Position numbers and translations under genes: made by a program
Notes under the pieces: model-generated
Seen by the model: only the letters and a program-made list of their open reading frames with translations
What the model was told of the DNA's origin: nothing
The model's database searches: none
Part shown: positions 1 through 5,574 of the stretch, in pieces
Layout of the letters: every line of letters begins with the position of its first letter
How positions within the stretch are numbered: position 1 is the stretch's first letter
DNA from: a bacterium UBA2214
Lineage (GTDB): Bacteria > Zhuqueibacterota > Zhuqueibacteria > Residuimicrobiales > Residuimicrobiaceae
Length of the DNA stretch: 5,905 nt
NCBI GenBank assembly: GCA_002327255.1
Contig: DCUM01000078.1
Coordinates: 6,683-12,587 of the forward strand
Reading direction: 5' to 3'

Positions 1-1
1 T

Positions 2-1669
2 CGCGATCATTTTAATGAAATGACGCTCGATTTTTCCGGCGATTTCAGCGTCGTTTTTCGCGCCTATGACGATGGCATCGCCTATCGTTTCGTAACACGG
101 AAAAAGGGTCTGATTCGCATCGCGAATGAAGAGGCCACCTTTGCTTTCAGCGGCGATCATCCGCTCTGGTTCGCCGAAGAAGCCAGTTTTTACAGCCATC
201 AGGAGCAGGAATATAAAAAGTTGCGCCTCGGCGAACTGAACGAAGGACGCCAGGCTTATACGCCGGCACTGGTCGCGCTGCCGGACGGCATTAAAATTCT
301 CATCAGCGAATCCGATTTGCAGGATTACCCGGGCTTGTGGCTCTGCGGTGACCGTCGCGCGCTCTACCAGCTCAAGGGCCGCTTCCCGCAGGTGGTGCTG
401 CGCGACAGCGTCACCTCCGATCGCGACGTCAAGCCGCTGCAGCGCGCGCCCTATATCGCGGAGACCAGGGGCGCCCGTTCCTTCCCGTGGCGGTTTCTCC
501 TCATCAGCGAAAGGGACGGTCAGCTCATCGAAAATACCATGGTCTTTAAATTATCGCAGCCCACGCAATGCGCGTCAACGGAGTGGATCAAGCCGGGCAA
601 GGTGGCCTGGGACTGGTGGAATGCCAACAATGTCTGGAATGTGCCCTTCCGGTCCGGTCTCAACACCGCCACCTACAAGCATTACATCGATTTTGCCAGC
701 CAGTACGGCATCGAATATATCATCCTCGATGAAGGCTGGTACCAGCTCGGCGACCTGCTCGCGATCAATCCGGATATCGATGTTGCGGAGCTGATCCGAT
801 ATGGCCAGGAGAAAAAAGTCGGCATCATCCTCTGGGTGACCTGGAAGACGCTTCTGGACCAGCTCGAGCCCGCCCTGGATCGATTTGCCGCCTGGGGGGT
901 GAAGGGCATCAAAGTCGATTTCATGCAGCGCGACGACCAGTATATGGTGAACTATTACTGGCAGATCGCCCGGGAGGCGGCGGCGCGGAAGCTGTTGGTG
1001 GATTTTCATGGCGCCTACAAGCCGGCCGGACTGGATCGCGCCTGGCCCAACGTGCTCACCCGCGAGGGCGTCAAGGGCCTCGAGCACAACAAGTGGAGCG
1101 CCGATATCACGCCGGCGCACAATCTGATTCTGCCCTTCACGCGCATGGCGGTGGGGCCGATGGATTACACCCCCGGCGCCATGGTCAATGCCAATGCGCG
1201 CCAGTTTCAGGTTGTTTTCGATCTGCCCATGAGTCAAACCACGCGCTGCCAGCAGATGGCCATGTACATCGTCTATGAGAGTCCGCTGCAGATGCTGGCG
1301 GACAGTCCCAGCCGCTATCTGGCCGAACCGGTGTGCACCGCCTTCATCGCCGCTGTGCCGGTGACGTGGGACGAGACCCGCGTCCTGCAGGGGAGCGTCG
1401 GAGAATACGTCGTGGTGGCACGCCGCCACGGCGCGGCGTGGTACATCGGCGCCATGAACAATGAATCGGCACGCGAAGTGACCATCTCCCTTGATTTTCT
1501 CAAGTCGGGACGCTATGAGATGACCTGGTTCGGGGATGGTGTCAACGCCGGCCGCTGCGCCATGGACTATCGCCACGGGCAGGAGGATGTGACGGCGCAG
1601 TCCATGCGCTCGTTGCAGCTGGCCTCAGGCGGCGGCTGGGCGGCGCTGGTGAAGGCAATCGTGCCTTGA
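2..1669 (+). CDS. Glycoside hydrolase family 97 (alpha-galactosidase/alpha-glucosidase type), 5' end missing
   Basis: The reading frame is open to the left edge: codons before the first ATG (position 20) read RDHFNE, which resembles the family's conserved N-terminal beta-sandwich, so the true start lies upstream. About 555 residues are visible; GH97 enzymes usually have roughly 640-740, so about 100-150, including any signal peptide, are missing. Numbering from the ATG at 20, the visible order is the rest of the N-terminal sandwich, a TIM barrel from about residue 190 (AWDWWN at 196-201, LDEGW at 236-240, KVDFM at 298-302, REGVKGLE at 348-355, GPMDYTPG further on), then a C-terminal beta domain. 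Asp300 in KVDF sits where retaining GH97 enzymes have their nucleophile, and Glu355 lies 55 residues later, the spacing I recall between nucleophile and acid/base in the Bacteroides retaining alpha-galactosidase. This favours a retaining enzyme cleaving alpha-galactosides or related alpha-glycosides. No SusC/SusD or transporter gene follows. The family is confident; the substrate is inferred. Confidence 0.93.
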   Translation, partial: RDHFNEMTLDFSGDFSVVFRAYDDGIAYRFVTRKKGLIRIANEEATFAFSGDHPLWFAEEASFYSHQEQEYKKLRLGELNEGRQAYTPALVALPDGIKILISESDLQDYPGLWLCGDRRALYQLKGRFPQVVLRDSVTSDRDVKPLQRAPYIAETRGARSFPWRFLLISERDGQLIENTMVFKLSQPTQCASTEWIKPGKVAWDWWNANNVWNVPFRSGLNTATYKHYIDFASQYGIEYIILDEGWYQLGDLLAINPDIDVAELIRYGQEKKVGIILWVTWKTLLDQLEPALDRFAAWGVKGIKVDFMQRDDQYMVNYYWQIAREAAARKLLVDFHGAYKPAGLDRAWPNVLTREGVKGLEHNKWSADITPAHNLILPFTRMAVGPMDYTPGAMVNANARQFQVVFDLPMSQTTRCQQMAMYIVYESPLQMLADSPSRYLAEPVCTAFIAAVPVTWDETRVLQGSVGEYVVVARRHGAAWYIGAMNNESAREVTISLDFLKSGRYEMTWFGDGVNAGRCAMDYRHGQEDVTAQSMRSLQLASGGGWAALVKAIVP

Positions 1670-1693
1670 TGCGTCCGGGCGATAAAGAAAGCC

Positions 1694-1722
1694 TTGCTTA
1701 ACAAGATTTAAACCTTTATATT
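1694..1722 (+). promoter_or_regulatory. Candidate sigma70-like promoter for dusB
   Basis: TTGCTT (1694-1699) and TATATT (1717-1722) are separated by 17 nt, the optimal spacing. The -10 box matches the consensus at 5 of 6 positions and the -35 box at 3 of 6. The segment is clearly more AT-rich than the flanking genes. Transcription from it would begin around 1728-1730, at the GTG start of dusB, implying a leaderless or nearly leaderless message. The match is by eye only, and the group's own promoter consensus is unknown. Confidence 0.35.
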
Positions 1723-1727
1723 AACCG

Positions 1728-2705
1728 GTGATTTTAGCGGGCAGACAAATTGACCATCCCGTGGTTCTCGCACCATTGGCCGGTTGGACCGATACGGTTT
1801 TCAGACGCATCTGCAAGGAATTCGGGGTCGGGCTGATCTTCACCGAGATGGCCAGCGCCGATGCGCTGGTGCGCAATCGCCAACGCACCCTGGATATATG
1901 CCGTTTCACTCCCGAGGAGCGCCCCATCGGGGTGCAGCTCTTCGGCGCGGAAGCCGAAATCATGGCGGGCGCCGCCGAAATCGTGGCAGCACTCGAACCC
2001 GATTTCATCGACATCAATTTTGGCTGTCCGGCCAAAAAAGTGGTGCGCCGCGGCGGCGGTTCCGCGCTGATGCGCGACCTCGACGCCATTCAGACCATCG
2101 CGGCGGCGGTTGTTCAGGCCACCCCGATTCCGGTCACCGCGAAATTGCGCGCCGGCTGGCAGGAGGCGGTCGCGGTCGAAGCGTGTCAACGCCTGCAGGG
2201 TGCCGGCGTGGCGGCGGTCACTGTCCATCCGCGCACACAAAAGATGGGTTTCAAAGGCGAAGCGGACTGGCGATTGATCGGGCAAGTCAAAAACGGCGTC
2301 TCCATCCCGGTCATCGGCAATGGCGATGTCAACACGCCGGAAGATGCCAAACGCATGCTGGAGGAGACCGGCTGCGATCTGGTGATGGTCGGCCGCGCGG
2401 CCCGGGGAAATCCCTGGATATTCAGACAGATCACGGCCTATCTCGAGGAGGGCACGCTCATTCCGCCACCCTCTTTCGATGAGCGTCTCTCCCTGTGCAT
2501 CCGCCATCTCGATGAACAGGAACGCTACTACGGTGCCCGTGTGGCGGTTTTCAATATGCGTAAACATATCTCTTTTTATCTCAAGGGCGGCGAACGCGTC
2601 ACACAATTTCGCGAGCAGCTTTTTCGTCAAAACGATATCGAACAGGTGCGTGCCAGCCTGGTGCAGTTTCAACAACAGCACACCCTGATCGGCATCACCG
2701 GATAA
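1728..2705 (+). CDS. dusB: tRNA-dihydrouridine synthase, DusB type
   Basis: This flavoenzyme reduces specific uridines in the tRNA D-loop to dihydrouridine using FMN and NADPH, in the cytoplasm. The 325-residue product has the family's usual length. Visible motifs are the FMN-binding LAPLAGWTD near the N-terminus, NFGCPAKKV with the catalytic Cys100, TAKLRAGW with Lys139, HPRTQ with His167, the phosphate-binding region GNGDVNTPEDA and VGRAARGNPWIF, and the C-terminal helical tRNA-binding domain containing MRKHISFYLKGG. The start is GTG at 1728: an in-frame TAA at 1722-1724 rules out any earlier start, and the next residues fit the family's N-terminus. No convincing Shine-Dalgarno sequence precedes it. 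It lies 58 nt after the GH97 stop and is closed by an intrinsic terminator, so it is probably a single-gene unit. HPRT replaces the more usual HGRT. Confidence 0.95.
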   Translation: MILAGRQIDHPVVLAPLAGWTDTVFRRICKEFGVGLIFTEMASADALVRNRQRTLDICRFTPEERPIGVQLFGAEAEIMAGAAEIVAALEPDFIDINFGCPAKKVVRRGGGSALMRDLDAIQTIAAAVVQATPIPVTAKLRAGWQEAVAVEACQRLQGAGVAAVTVHPRTQKMGFKGEADWRLIGQVKNGVSIPVIGNGDVNTPEDAKRMLEETGCDLVMVGRAARGNPWIFRQITAYLEEGTLIPPPSFDERLSLCIRHLDEQERYYGARVAVFNMRKHISFYLKGGERVTQFREQLFRQNDIEQVRASLVQFQQQHTLIGITG

Positions 2706-2713
2706 TTTTTATG

Positions 2714-2737
2714 GGCAGGAGTATATCCTGCCTTTTT
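2714..2737 (+). terminator. Intrinsic (Rho-independent) terminator after dusB
   Basis: A perfect 7-bp stem, GGCAGGA (2714-2720) with TCCTGCC (2726-2732), encloses the 5-nt loop GTATA and is followed directly by TTTTT (2733-2737). It begins 8 nt past the dusB stop codon. It separates dusB from the NTPase gene, so the NTPase-carbamate kinase pair needs its own promoter or readthrough. Confidence 0.88.
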
Positions 2738-2774
2738 AATTCCAACAAACCAGGAACTTGTTATTGGAGGTTGC

Positions 2775-4085
2775 ATGTCGAAGCGCAAAACCATTATCAT
2801 GGGGGCGGCAGGAAGAGATTTTCATAACTTTAACGTCTATTTCCGCAACAACGACGCGTATGAGGTGGTGGCCTTCACCGCCACGCAGATCCCCAACATC
2901 GATGACCGCAAGTATCCGGCTGAATTGGCTGGCGCACTCTATCCCAAAGGCATCCCCATCGAGCCCGAAGATAGATTGCCCGAGCTCATTCGCCGGCACA
3001 CGGTGGATGAAGTCTTTTTTGCCTACAGCGATGTCACGCACGAATATGTCATGCACAAGGGCTCTCAGGTCAATGCCCTCGGCGCGACTTTTTCGCTGCT
3101 GGGACCGCGTCATACCATGTTGAAAGCCAAAGTGCCGGTGGTGGCGGTGTGCGCCGTGCGCACCGGCTGCGGCAAGAGCCAGACCACCCGCCGGGTTGCG
3201 GAAATCCTGAAAGCCAAGGGCAAACGCATCGTCGCCATCCGTCATCCGATGCCCTATGGCGATCTGGTCGCCCAAAAAGTGCAGCGCTTCGCCGGACTCG
3301 ATGATCTGGTCAAACACAAATGCACCATTGAAGAGATGGAAGAGTACGAACCCCATCTGGTGCAGGGATCCATCGTCTACGCCGGCGTCGATTATGGCGC
3401 CATCCTCGAACAGGCGGAAAAAGAGGCGGATGTAATCCTCTGGGACGGCGGCAACAACGACACGCCGTTTTACCAGCCCGACGTCCATTTTGTCGTGGTG
3501 GATCCGTTGCGGCCGGGTCACGAGATCACCTATCATCCGGGCGAAACCAATCTGCGCATGGCCGACTATGTCATCATCAACAAGGAAGTGGAAGCCGACC
3601 TCGACGATCTGCGCACCGTCGCCGGGAACATTCGTGTTTTCAATCCCACCGCCCGCATCATCGATGCCGCCTCGCCCATCCGCGTCGAGAACGCAGAGGC
3701 GCTGCTGGGCAAACGCGCCCTGGTGGTGGAGGATGGTCCGACGTTGACGCACGGCGAGATGTCATTCGGCGCCGGCATCATTGCCGCCGACCGTTACGGT
3801 GCCTCTGAACTGGTCGATCCGCGGCCTTTTCTCAAAGGCTCTCTGGTGGATACCTTTGAGAAATATCCGGACATCGGCACGCTGTTGCCCGCCATGGGCT
3901 ATGGCGACGAGCAGATGCGCGATCTCGAAGCCACCATCAATGCCTCGGATTGCGATGTCGTGGTCATCGGCACCCCCATTGATTTGCGCCGCATCATTCA
4001 GATCAATAAGCCGACGGCGCGCGTTTTTTACGATTTGCAGGAGATCGGCCGGCCCAATCTTGAAGACGCCCTGAGCCGTTTCTGA
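2775..4085 (+). CDS. P-loop NTPase of the 'cyclic 2,3-diphosphoglycerate synthetase'/predicted GTPase family
   Basis: The 436-residue cytosolic protein belongs to a family that databases name either cyclic 2,3-diphosphoglycerate synthetase, after an archaeal enzyme, or predicted GTPase (COG2403-like, by memory). It opens with a Rossmann-like segment (IIMGAAGRDFHNFN, about residues 8-21). The P-loop is AVRTGCGKS at 127-135 with Lys134 and Ser135; it lacks the first glycine of a standard Walker A and resembles the TGxGK loop of dethiobiotin synthetase-like NTPases. WDGGNND (223-229) probably helps bind metal or nucleotide. The sequence VIINK follows near residue 270, and a C-terminal domain contains IGTPIDLRR. 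There are no membrane segments or signal peptide. The ATG at 2775 has GGAGG at 2766-2770, 4 nt upstream. Its stop lies 10 nt before the carbamate kinase start, so the two are probably co-transcribed. Making an archaeal thermoprotectant seems an unlikely job in this context; the real substrate is unknown. Family is confident, function is not. Confidence 0.85.
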   Translation: MSKRKTIIMGAAGRDFHNFNVYFRNNDAYEVVAFTATQIPNIDDRKYPAELAGALYPKGIPIEPEDRLPELIRRHTVDEVFFAYSDVTHEYVMHKGSQVNALGATFSLLGPRHTMLKAKVPVVAVCAVRTGCGKSQTTRRVAEILKAKGKRIVAIRHPMPYGDLVAQKVQRFAGLDDLVKHKCTIEEMEEYEPHLVQGSIVYAGVDYGAILEQAEKEADVILWDGGNNDTPFYQPDVHFVVVDPLRPGHEITYHPGETNLRMADYVIINKEVEADLDDLRTVAGNIRVFNPTARIIDAASPIRVENAEALLGKRALVVEDGPTLTHGEMSFGAGIIAADRYGASELVDPRPFLKGSLVDTFEKYPDIGTLLPAMGYGDEQMRDLEATINASDCDVVVIGTPIDLRRIIQINKPTARVFYDLQEIGRPNLEDALSRF

Positions 4086-4095
4086 GAGAGGACGC

Positions 4096-5055
4096 ATGCC
4101 CGCATTGGTCGAAACCAACAAAATTGCTGTCGTCGCACTCGGCGGCAATGCCATCACCCGTGAATTCGAAGAGGGTGATATCTATCAACAGTTCGCCAAT
4201 ACCCGCCGCGCCCTGATGGGCGTGGCGGATTTGATCGAACGGGGTTATCGTCTCGCCATCACCCACGGCAATGGCCCGCAGGTGGGCAATGCGCTGATCC
4301 GTGTCGAAGAAACCCGCCATCTCGTACCGCCCTTGCCGCTGGGGGTGATCGTCGCCGATCTCGAAGGCGGCATGGGGTACATGATCGAACAGTCCCTGAT
4401 CAATAAGCTGCTCCTGCGCGGCATCGGCCGCAACGTCGTCACGCTGCTGGCACAGGTGGTGGTGGAACGCGATGATCCCTCGATTCAGAATCCCAGCAAA
4501 TTCGTCGGTCCGTTTTACAAAAAAGAAGAGGTGGCAGAACTCACGGCCAGGCGCGGCTATCTGATCAGGGAGGATGCGGGCCGCGGGTATCGCCGCGTGG
4601 TGCCCTCTCCCGTTCCGCAAAAGGTAGTGGAAGCGGCCATTATTCGCAAGCTGGTCCATGAAGGAACCGTGGTCATCACCTGCGGCGGCGGCGGCATTCC
4701 GGTCTATCTGGAGGAGGATGGCCGCCTCGAGGGCATCGATGCGGTGATCGACAAGGATTTGGCCTCCGCGCTGCTGGCGCGGGAAATTGAAGCGGATGAG
4801 CTCTACATCCTCACGGCAGTGGATCAGGTCGCCCTGCATTTTGGCACGGCGCAGCAGCAGTCTCTGGATGTTTTGTCGGTTGCCGATGCGCGGAGATATC
4901 TGACGCAGGGTCACTTCCCCAAAGGTTCGATGGGGCCCAAAATCCAGGCGGCCATCAACTTTATCGAACAGGGCGGCAAAAAAGTCATCATCACTTCGGT
5001 CGAACGCATGACCGAAGCGCTGCAAGGAAAAACCGGCACGGAGATCGTCGCCTGA
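4096..5055 (+). CDS. arcC: Carbamate kinase
   Basis: The enzyme interconverts carbamoyl phosphate plus ADP with carbamate plus ATP, normally in the ATP-forming direction during breakdown of arginine, agmatine or purine/pyrimidine derivatives, in the cytosol. The 319 residues are close to the usual 310-315. Amino-acid kinase fold motifs appear in order: ALGGNA (14-19), THGNGPQVG (56-64), VVPSPVPQK (168-176), CGGGG (196-200), GIDAVIDKD ending at Asp221 with Lys220, and KGSMGPK (276-282). PSPVPQK and the insertion around residues 130-165 distinguish it from acetylglutamate and aspartate kinases. The start at 4096 follows the purine-rich GAGAGAGGA (4084-4092 overlapping the previous stop) with a 3-nt gap. 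It follows the NTPase gene by 10 nt. No arginine deiminase or carbamoyltransferase is visible, so the source of carbamoyl phosphate cannot be read from this window. Confidence 0.96.
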   Translation: MPALVETNKIAVVALGGNAITREFEEGDIYQQFANTRRALMGVADLIERGYRLAITHGNGPQVGNALIRVEETRHLVPPLPLGVIVADLEGGMGYMIEQSLINKLLLRGIGRNVVTLLAQVVVERDDPSIQNPSKFVGPFYKKEEVAELTARRGYLIREDAGRGYRRVVPSPVPQKVVEAAIIRKLVHEGTVVITCGGGGIPVYLEEDGRLEGIDAVIDKDLASALLAREIEADELYILTAVDQVALHFGTAQQQSLDVLSVADARRYLTQGHFPKGSMGPKIQAAINFIEQGGKKVIITSVERMTEALQGKTGTEIVA

Positions 5056-5101
5056 TGATAGCGATGGCAGCAGGGGCAAAGTCCTCTGGAGAGCAGCGTA
5101 G

Positions 5102-5117
5102 CGGGGTGGGGACCCCG
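5102..5117. repeat. Hairpin 1: 6-bp perfect inverted repeat
   Basis: CGGGGT (5102-5107) pairs with ACCCCG (5112-5117) around a GGGG loop. It is the leftmost hairpin in the carbamate kinase-ferredoxin gap, 46 nt past the stop codon. Alone it could arise by chance in GC-rich DNA; its weight comes from the neighbouring hairpins. Confidence 0.5.
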
Positions 5118-5125
5118 GAACCGAA

Positions 5126-5154
5126 CCGCGGCGAGGGTGGACCCCTCACCGCGG
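5126..5154. repeat. Hairpin 2: 12-bp inverted repeat with one mismatch
   Basis: CCGCGGCGAGGG (5126-5137) pairs with CCCTCACCGCGG (5143-5154), with a single C-A mismatch (5132 against 5148) and a 5-nt loop. A5125 and T5155 can add one more pair. The mismatch is a transition that would be a C-G pair on one ancestral arm, as expected of a decaying or covarying stem. Confidence 0.72.
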
Positions 5155-5171
5155 TGTGGCGAAACGGCATC

Positions 5172-5262
5172 GCTTGCAGGGTTTCGTCGCGTGGCGAACT
5201 GCGACCCGGGGTGTAAACCCCGGGTCGATCCCGGATCCCGGCGCCCGCGAAACGCTGCAAGC
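5172..5262. repeat. Outer inverted repeat: 15-nt arms with one mismatch, enclosing hairpin 3
   Basis: GCTTGCAGGGTTTCG (5172-5186) is complementary to CGAAACGCTGCAAGC (5248-5262) except for one G-G mismatch (5180 against 5254). The arms enclose 61 nt that contain the 11-bp hairpin at 5202-5227, giving a nested stem-on-stem structure. Fourteen of 15 paired positions over a 91-nt span are unlikely by chance. Confidence 0.8.
5202..5227. repeat. Hairpin 3: 11-bp perfect stem with a GTAA loop
   Basis: CGACCCGGGGT (5202-5212) pairs perfectly with ACCCCGGGTCG (5217-5227), leaving the tetraloop GTAA (5213-5216). Transcribed from the + strand the loop is GUAA, a member of the GNRA class of stable RNA tetraloops. 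On the other strand the loop would be UUAC, which is not GNRA, so the feature points to a + strand RNA. Confidence 0.85.
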
Positions 5263-5320
5263 CGGAGTCGCATTCCCGGTTCGATCCTGTTCACTCATGT
5301 TGCAGTATTTATCACCAGTC

Positions 5321-5325
5321 AGGAG
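5321..5325 (+). promoter_or_regulatory. Ribosome binding site that fixes the ferredoxin start
   Basis: AGGAG lies 9 nt before the ATG at 5335. It identifies that ATG as the true start, although the same frame stays open upstream to an ATG at 5137 inside the hairpin region. That upstream ATG has no comparable Shine-Dalgarno sequence. Confidence 0.8.
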
Positions 5326-5334
5326 TCAGTTGAC

Positions 5335-5571
5335 ATGTCAGAACAAAAGGCACGGAAAAAGGATGTCTCCATCACCATCAACGAAGCCTGGTGCAAGGGG
5401 TGCGTCATCTGCGTGGAGCTTTGTCCGGAATCGGTTCTGGTGATGCAGAACGGCAAGGCCAGGGTCGCCCATCTGGAGCAGTGCACGGCCTGCGGTCTGT
5501 GTGAATTGCGTTGTCCGGATTTTGCCATTGTGGTTGTCGATAAAAACAAACTGGACCAATCGAGCGAGTGA
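5335..5571 (+). CDS. korD: 2-oxoacid:ferredoxin oxidoreductase, delta (ferredoxin-like) subunit
   Basis: This 78-residue protein carries two [4Fe-4S] clusters and passes electrons within a CoA-dependent 2-oxoacid:ferredoxin oxidoreductase. The first cluster motif is CxxCxxCxxxCP at Cys20, 23, 26, 30 and the second is the same pattern at Cys50, 53, 56, 60; both are complete. The short Lys/Arg-rich N-terminus (QKARKKD) precedes a typical ITINEAWCKGC start of the fold. Length and motif layout match the small separate delta subunits of these complexes. The start at 5335 is chosen from the AGGAG at 5321-5325; an upstream in-frame ATG would add 66 low-complexity residues coded by the inverted-repeat region. 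It is followed after 3 nt by the alpha subunit, which supports the assignment over a free ferredoxin. The substrate (2-oxoglutarate rather than pyruvate or branched-chain 2-oxoacids) is a preference, not proven. Confidence 0.9.
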   Translation: MSEQKARKKDVSITINEAWCKGCVICVELCPESVLVMQNGKARVAHLEQCTACGLCELRCPDFAIVVVDKNKLDQSSE

Positions 5572-5574
5572 GAA

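Larger units (their letters stand above)
5056..5334. other. Noncoding, GC-rich, highly structured intergenic region
   Basis: This 279-nt gap between carbamate kinase and the ferredoxin gene contains at least four strong inverted repeats, packed between about 5102 and 5262 and listed separately. It also has the tandem 7-mer ATCCCGG (5228-5234 and 5235-5241) and the direct repeat GTGGCGAA (5156-5163 and 5191-5198). CGAACCG (5122-5128) and CGGTTCG (5277-5283) could form a long-range pair. Short open frames cross it on both strands, but their translations are rich in Arg, Pro, Gly and Ser, resemble no family I know, and are explained by GC content. The last 50 nt (about 5285-5334) are AT-richer and hold the ferredoxin gene's ribosome binding site. 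No U-tract follows any hairpin, so it is not a standard intrinsic terminator. It may be a dispersed intergenic repeat, a structured 5' leader, or both. Confidence 0.7.

Noticed and set aside
575..1576. Long minus-strand open frame (333 codons) opposite the GH97 gene
   Set aside because: It mirrors a well-recognised gene; its translation is His/Asp/Gly/Arg-rich with no family match, as expected of GC-rich coding DNA read in antisense.
1734..2681. Minus-strand open frame (315 codons) opposite dusB
   Set aside because: Shadow of a complete dusB; no motif, and composition typical of antisense translation.
2736..2764. Possible promoter for the NTPase gene (TGTTAT at 2759-2764)
   Set aside because: Only 4 of 6 matches to a -10 box, and the -35 region TTAATT is poor; it would also overlap the ribosome binding site closely.
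2736..3752. Long minus-strand open frame (338 codons) opposite the NTPase
   Set aside because: Antisense shadow of a conserved gene, with no recognisable domain, and it runs to the edge of the dusB terminator.
4003..5079. Minus-strand open frame (358 codons) opposite carbamate kinase
   Set aside because: Long only because TTA, CTA and TCA codons are rare in the sense gene. Its translation is His/Asp/Arg-rich and no domain is seen.
5102..5262. CRISPR array or integron attC site
   Set aside because: The repeats are inverted and differ from one another; there are no regularly spaced direct repeats, and no integrase or cas gene is present.
5275..5291. Possible tRNA T-arm: GGTTCGATCC at 5278-5287 resembles the T-loop consensus
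   Set aside because: The flanking 5-nt arms (CCCGG and CTGTT) do not pair at the two outer positions, and no acceptor, D or anticodon arm can be built around it.
5283..5312. Possible promoter for the korD-korA operon (TATTTA at 5306-5311)
   Set aside because: The -10 match is weak and no recognisable -35 lies 16-18 nt upstream; AT-richness alone is insufficient.
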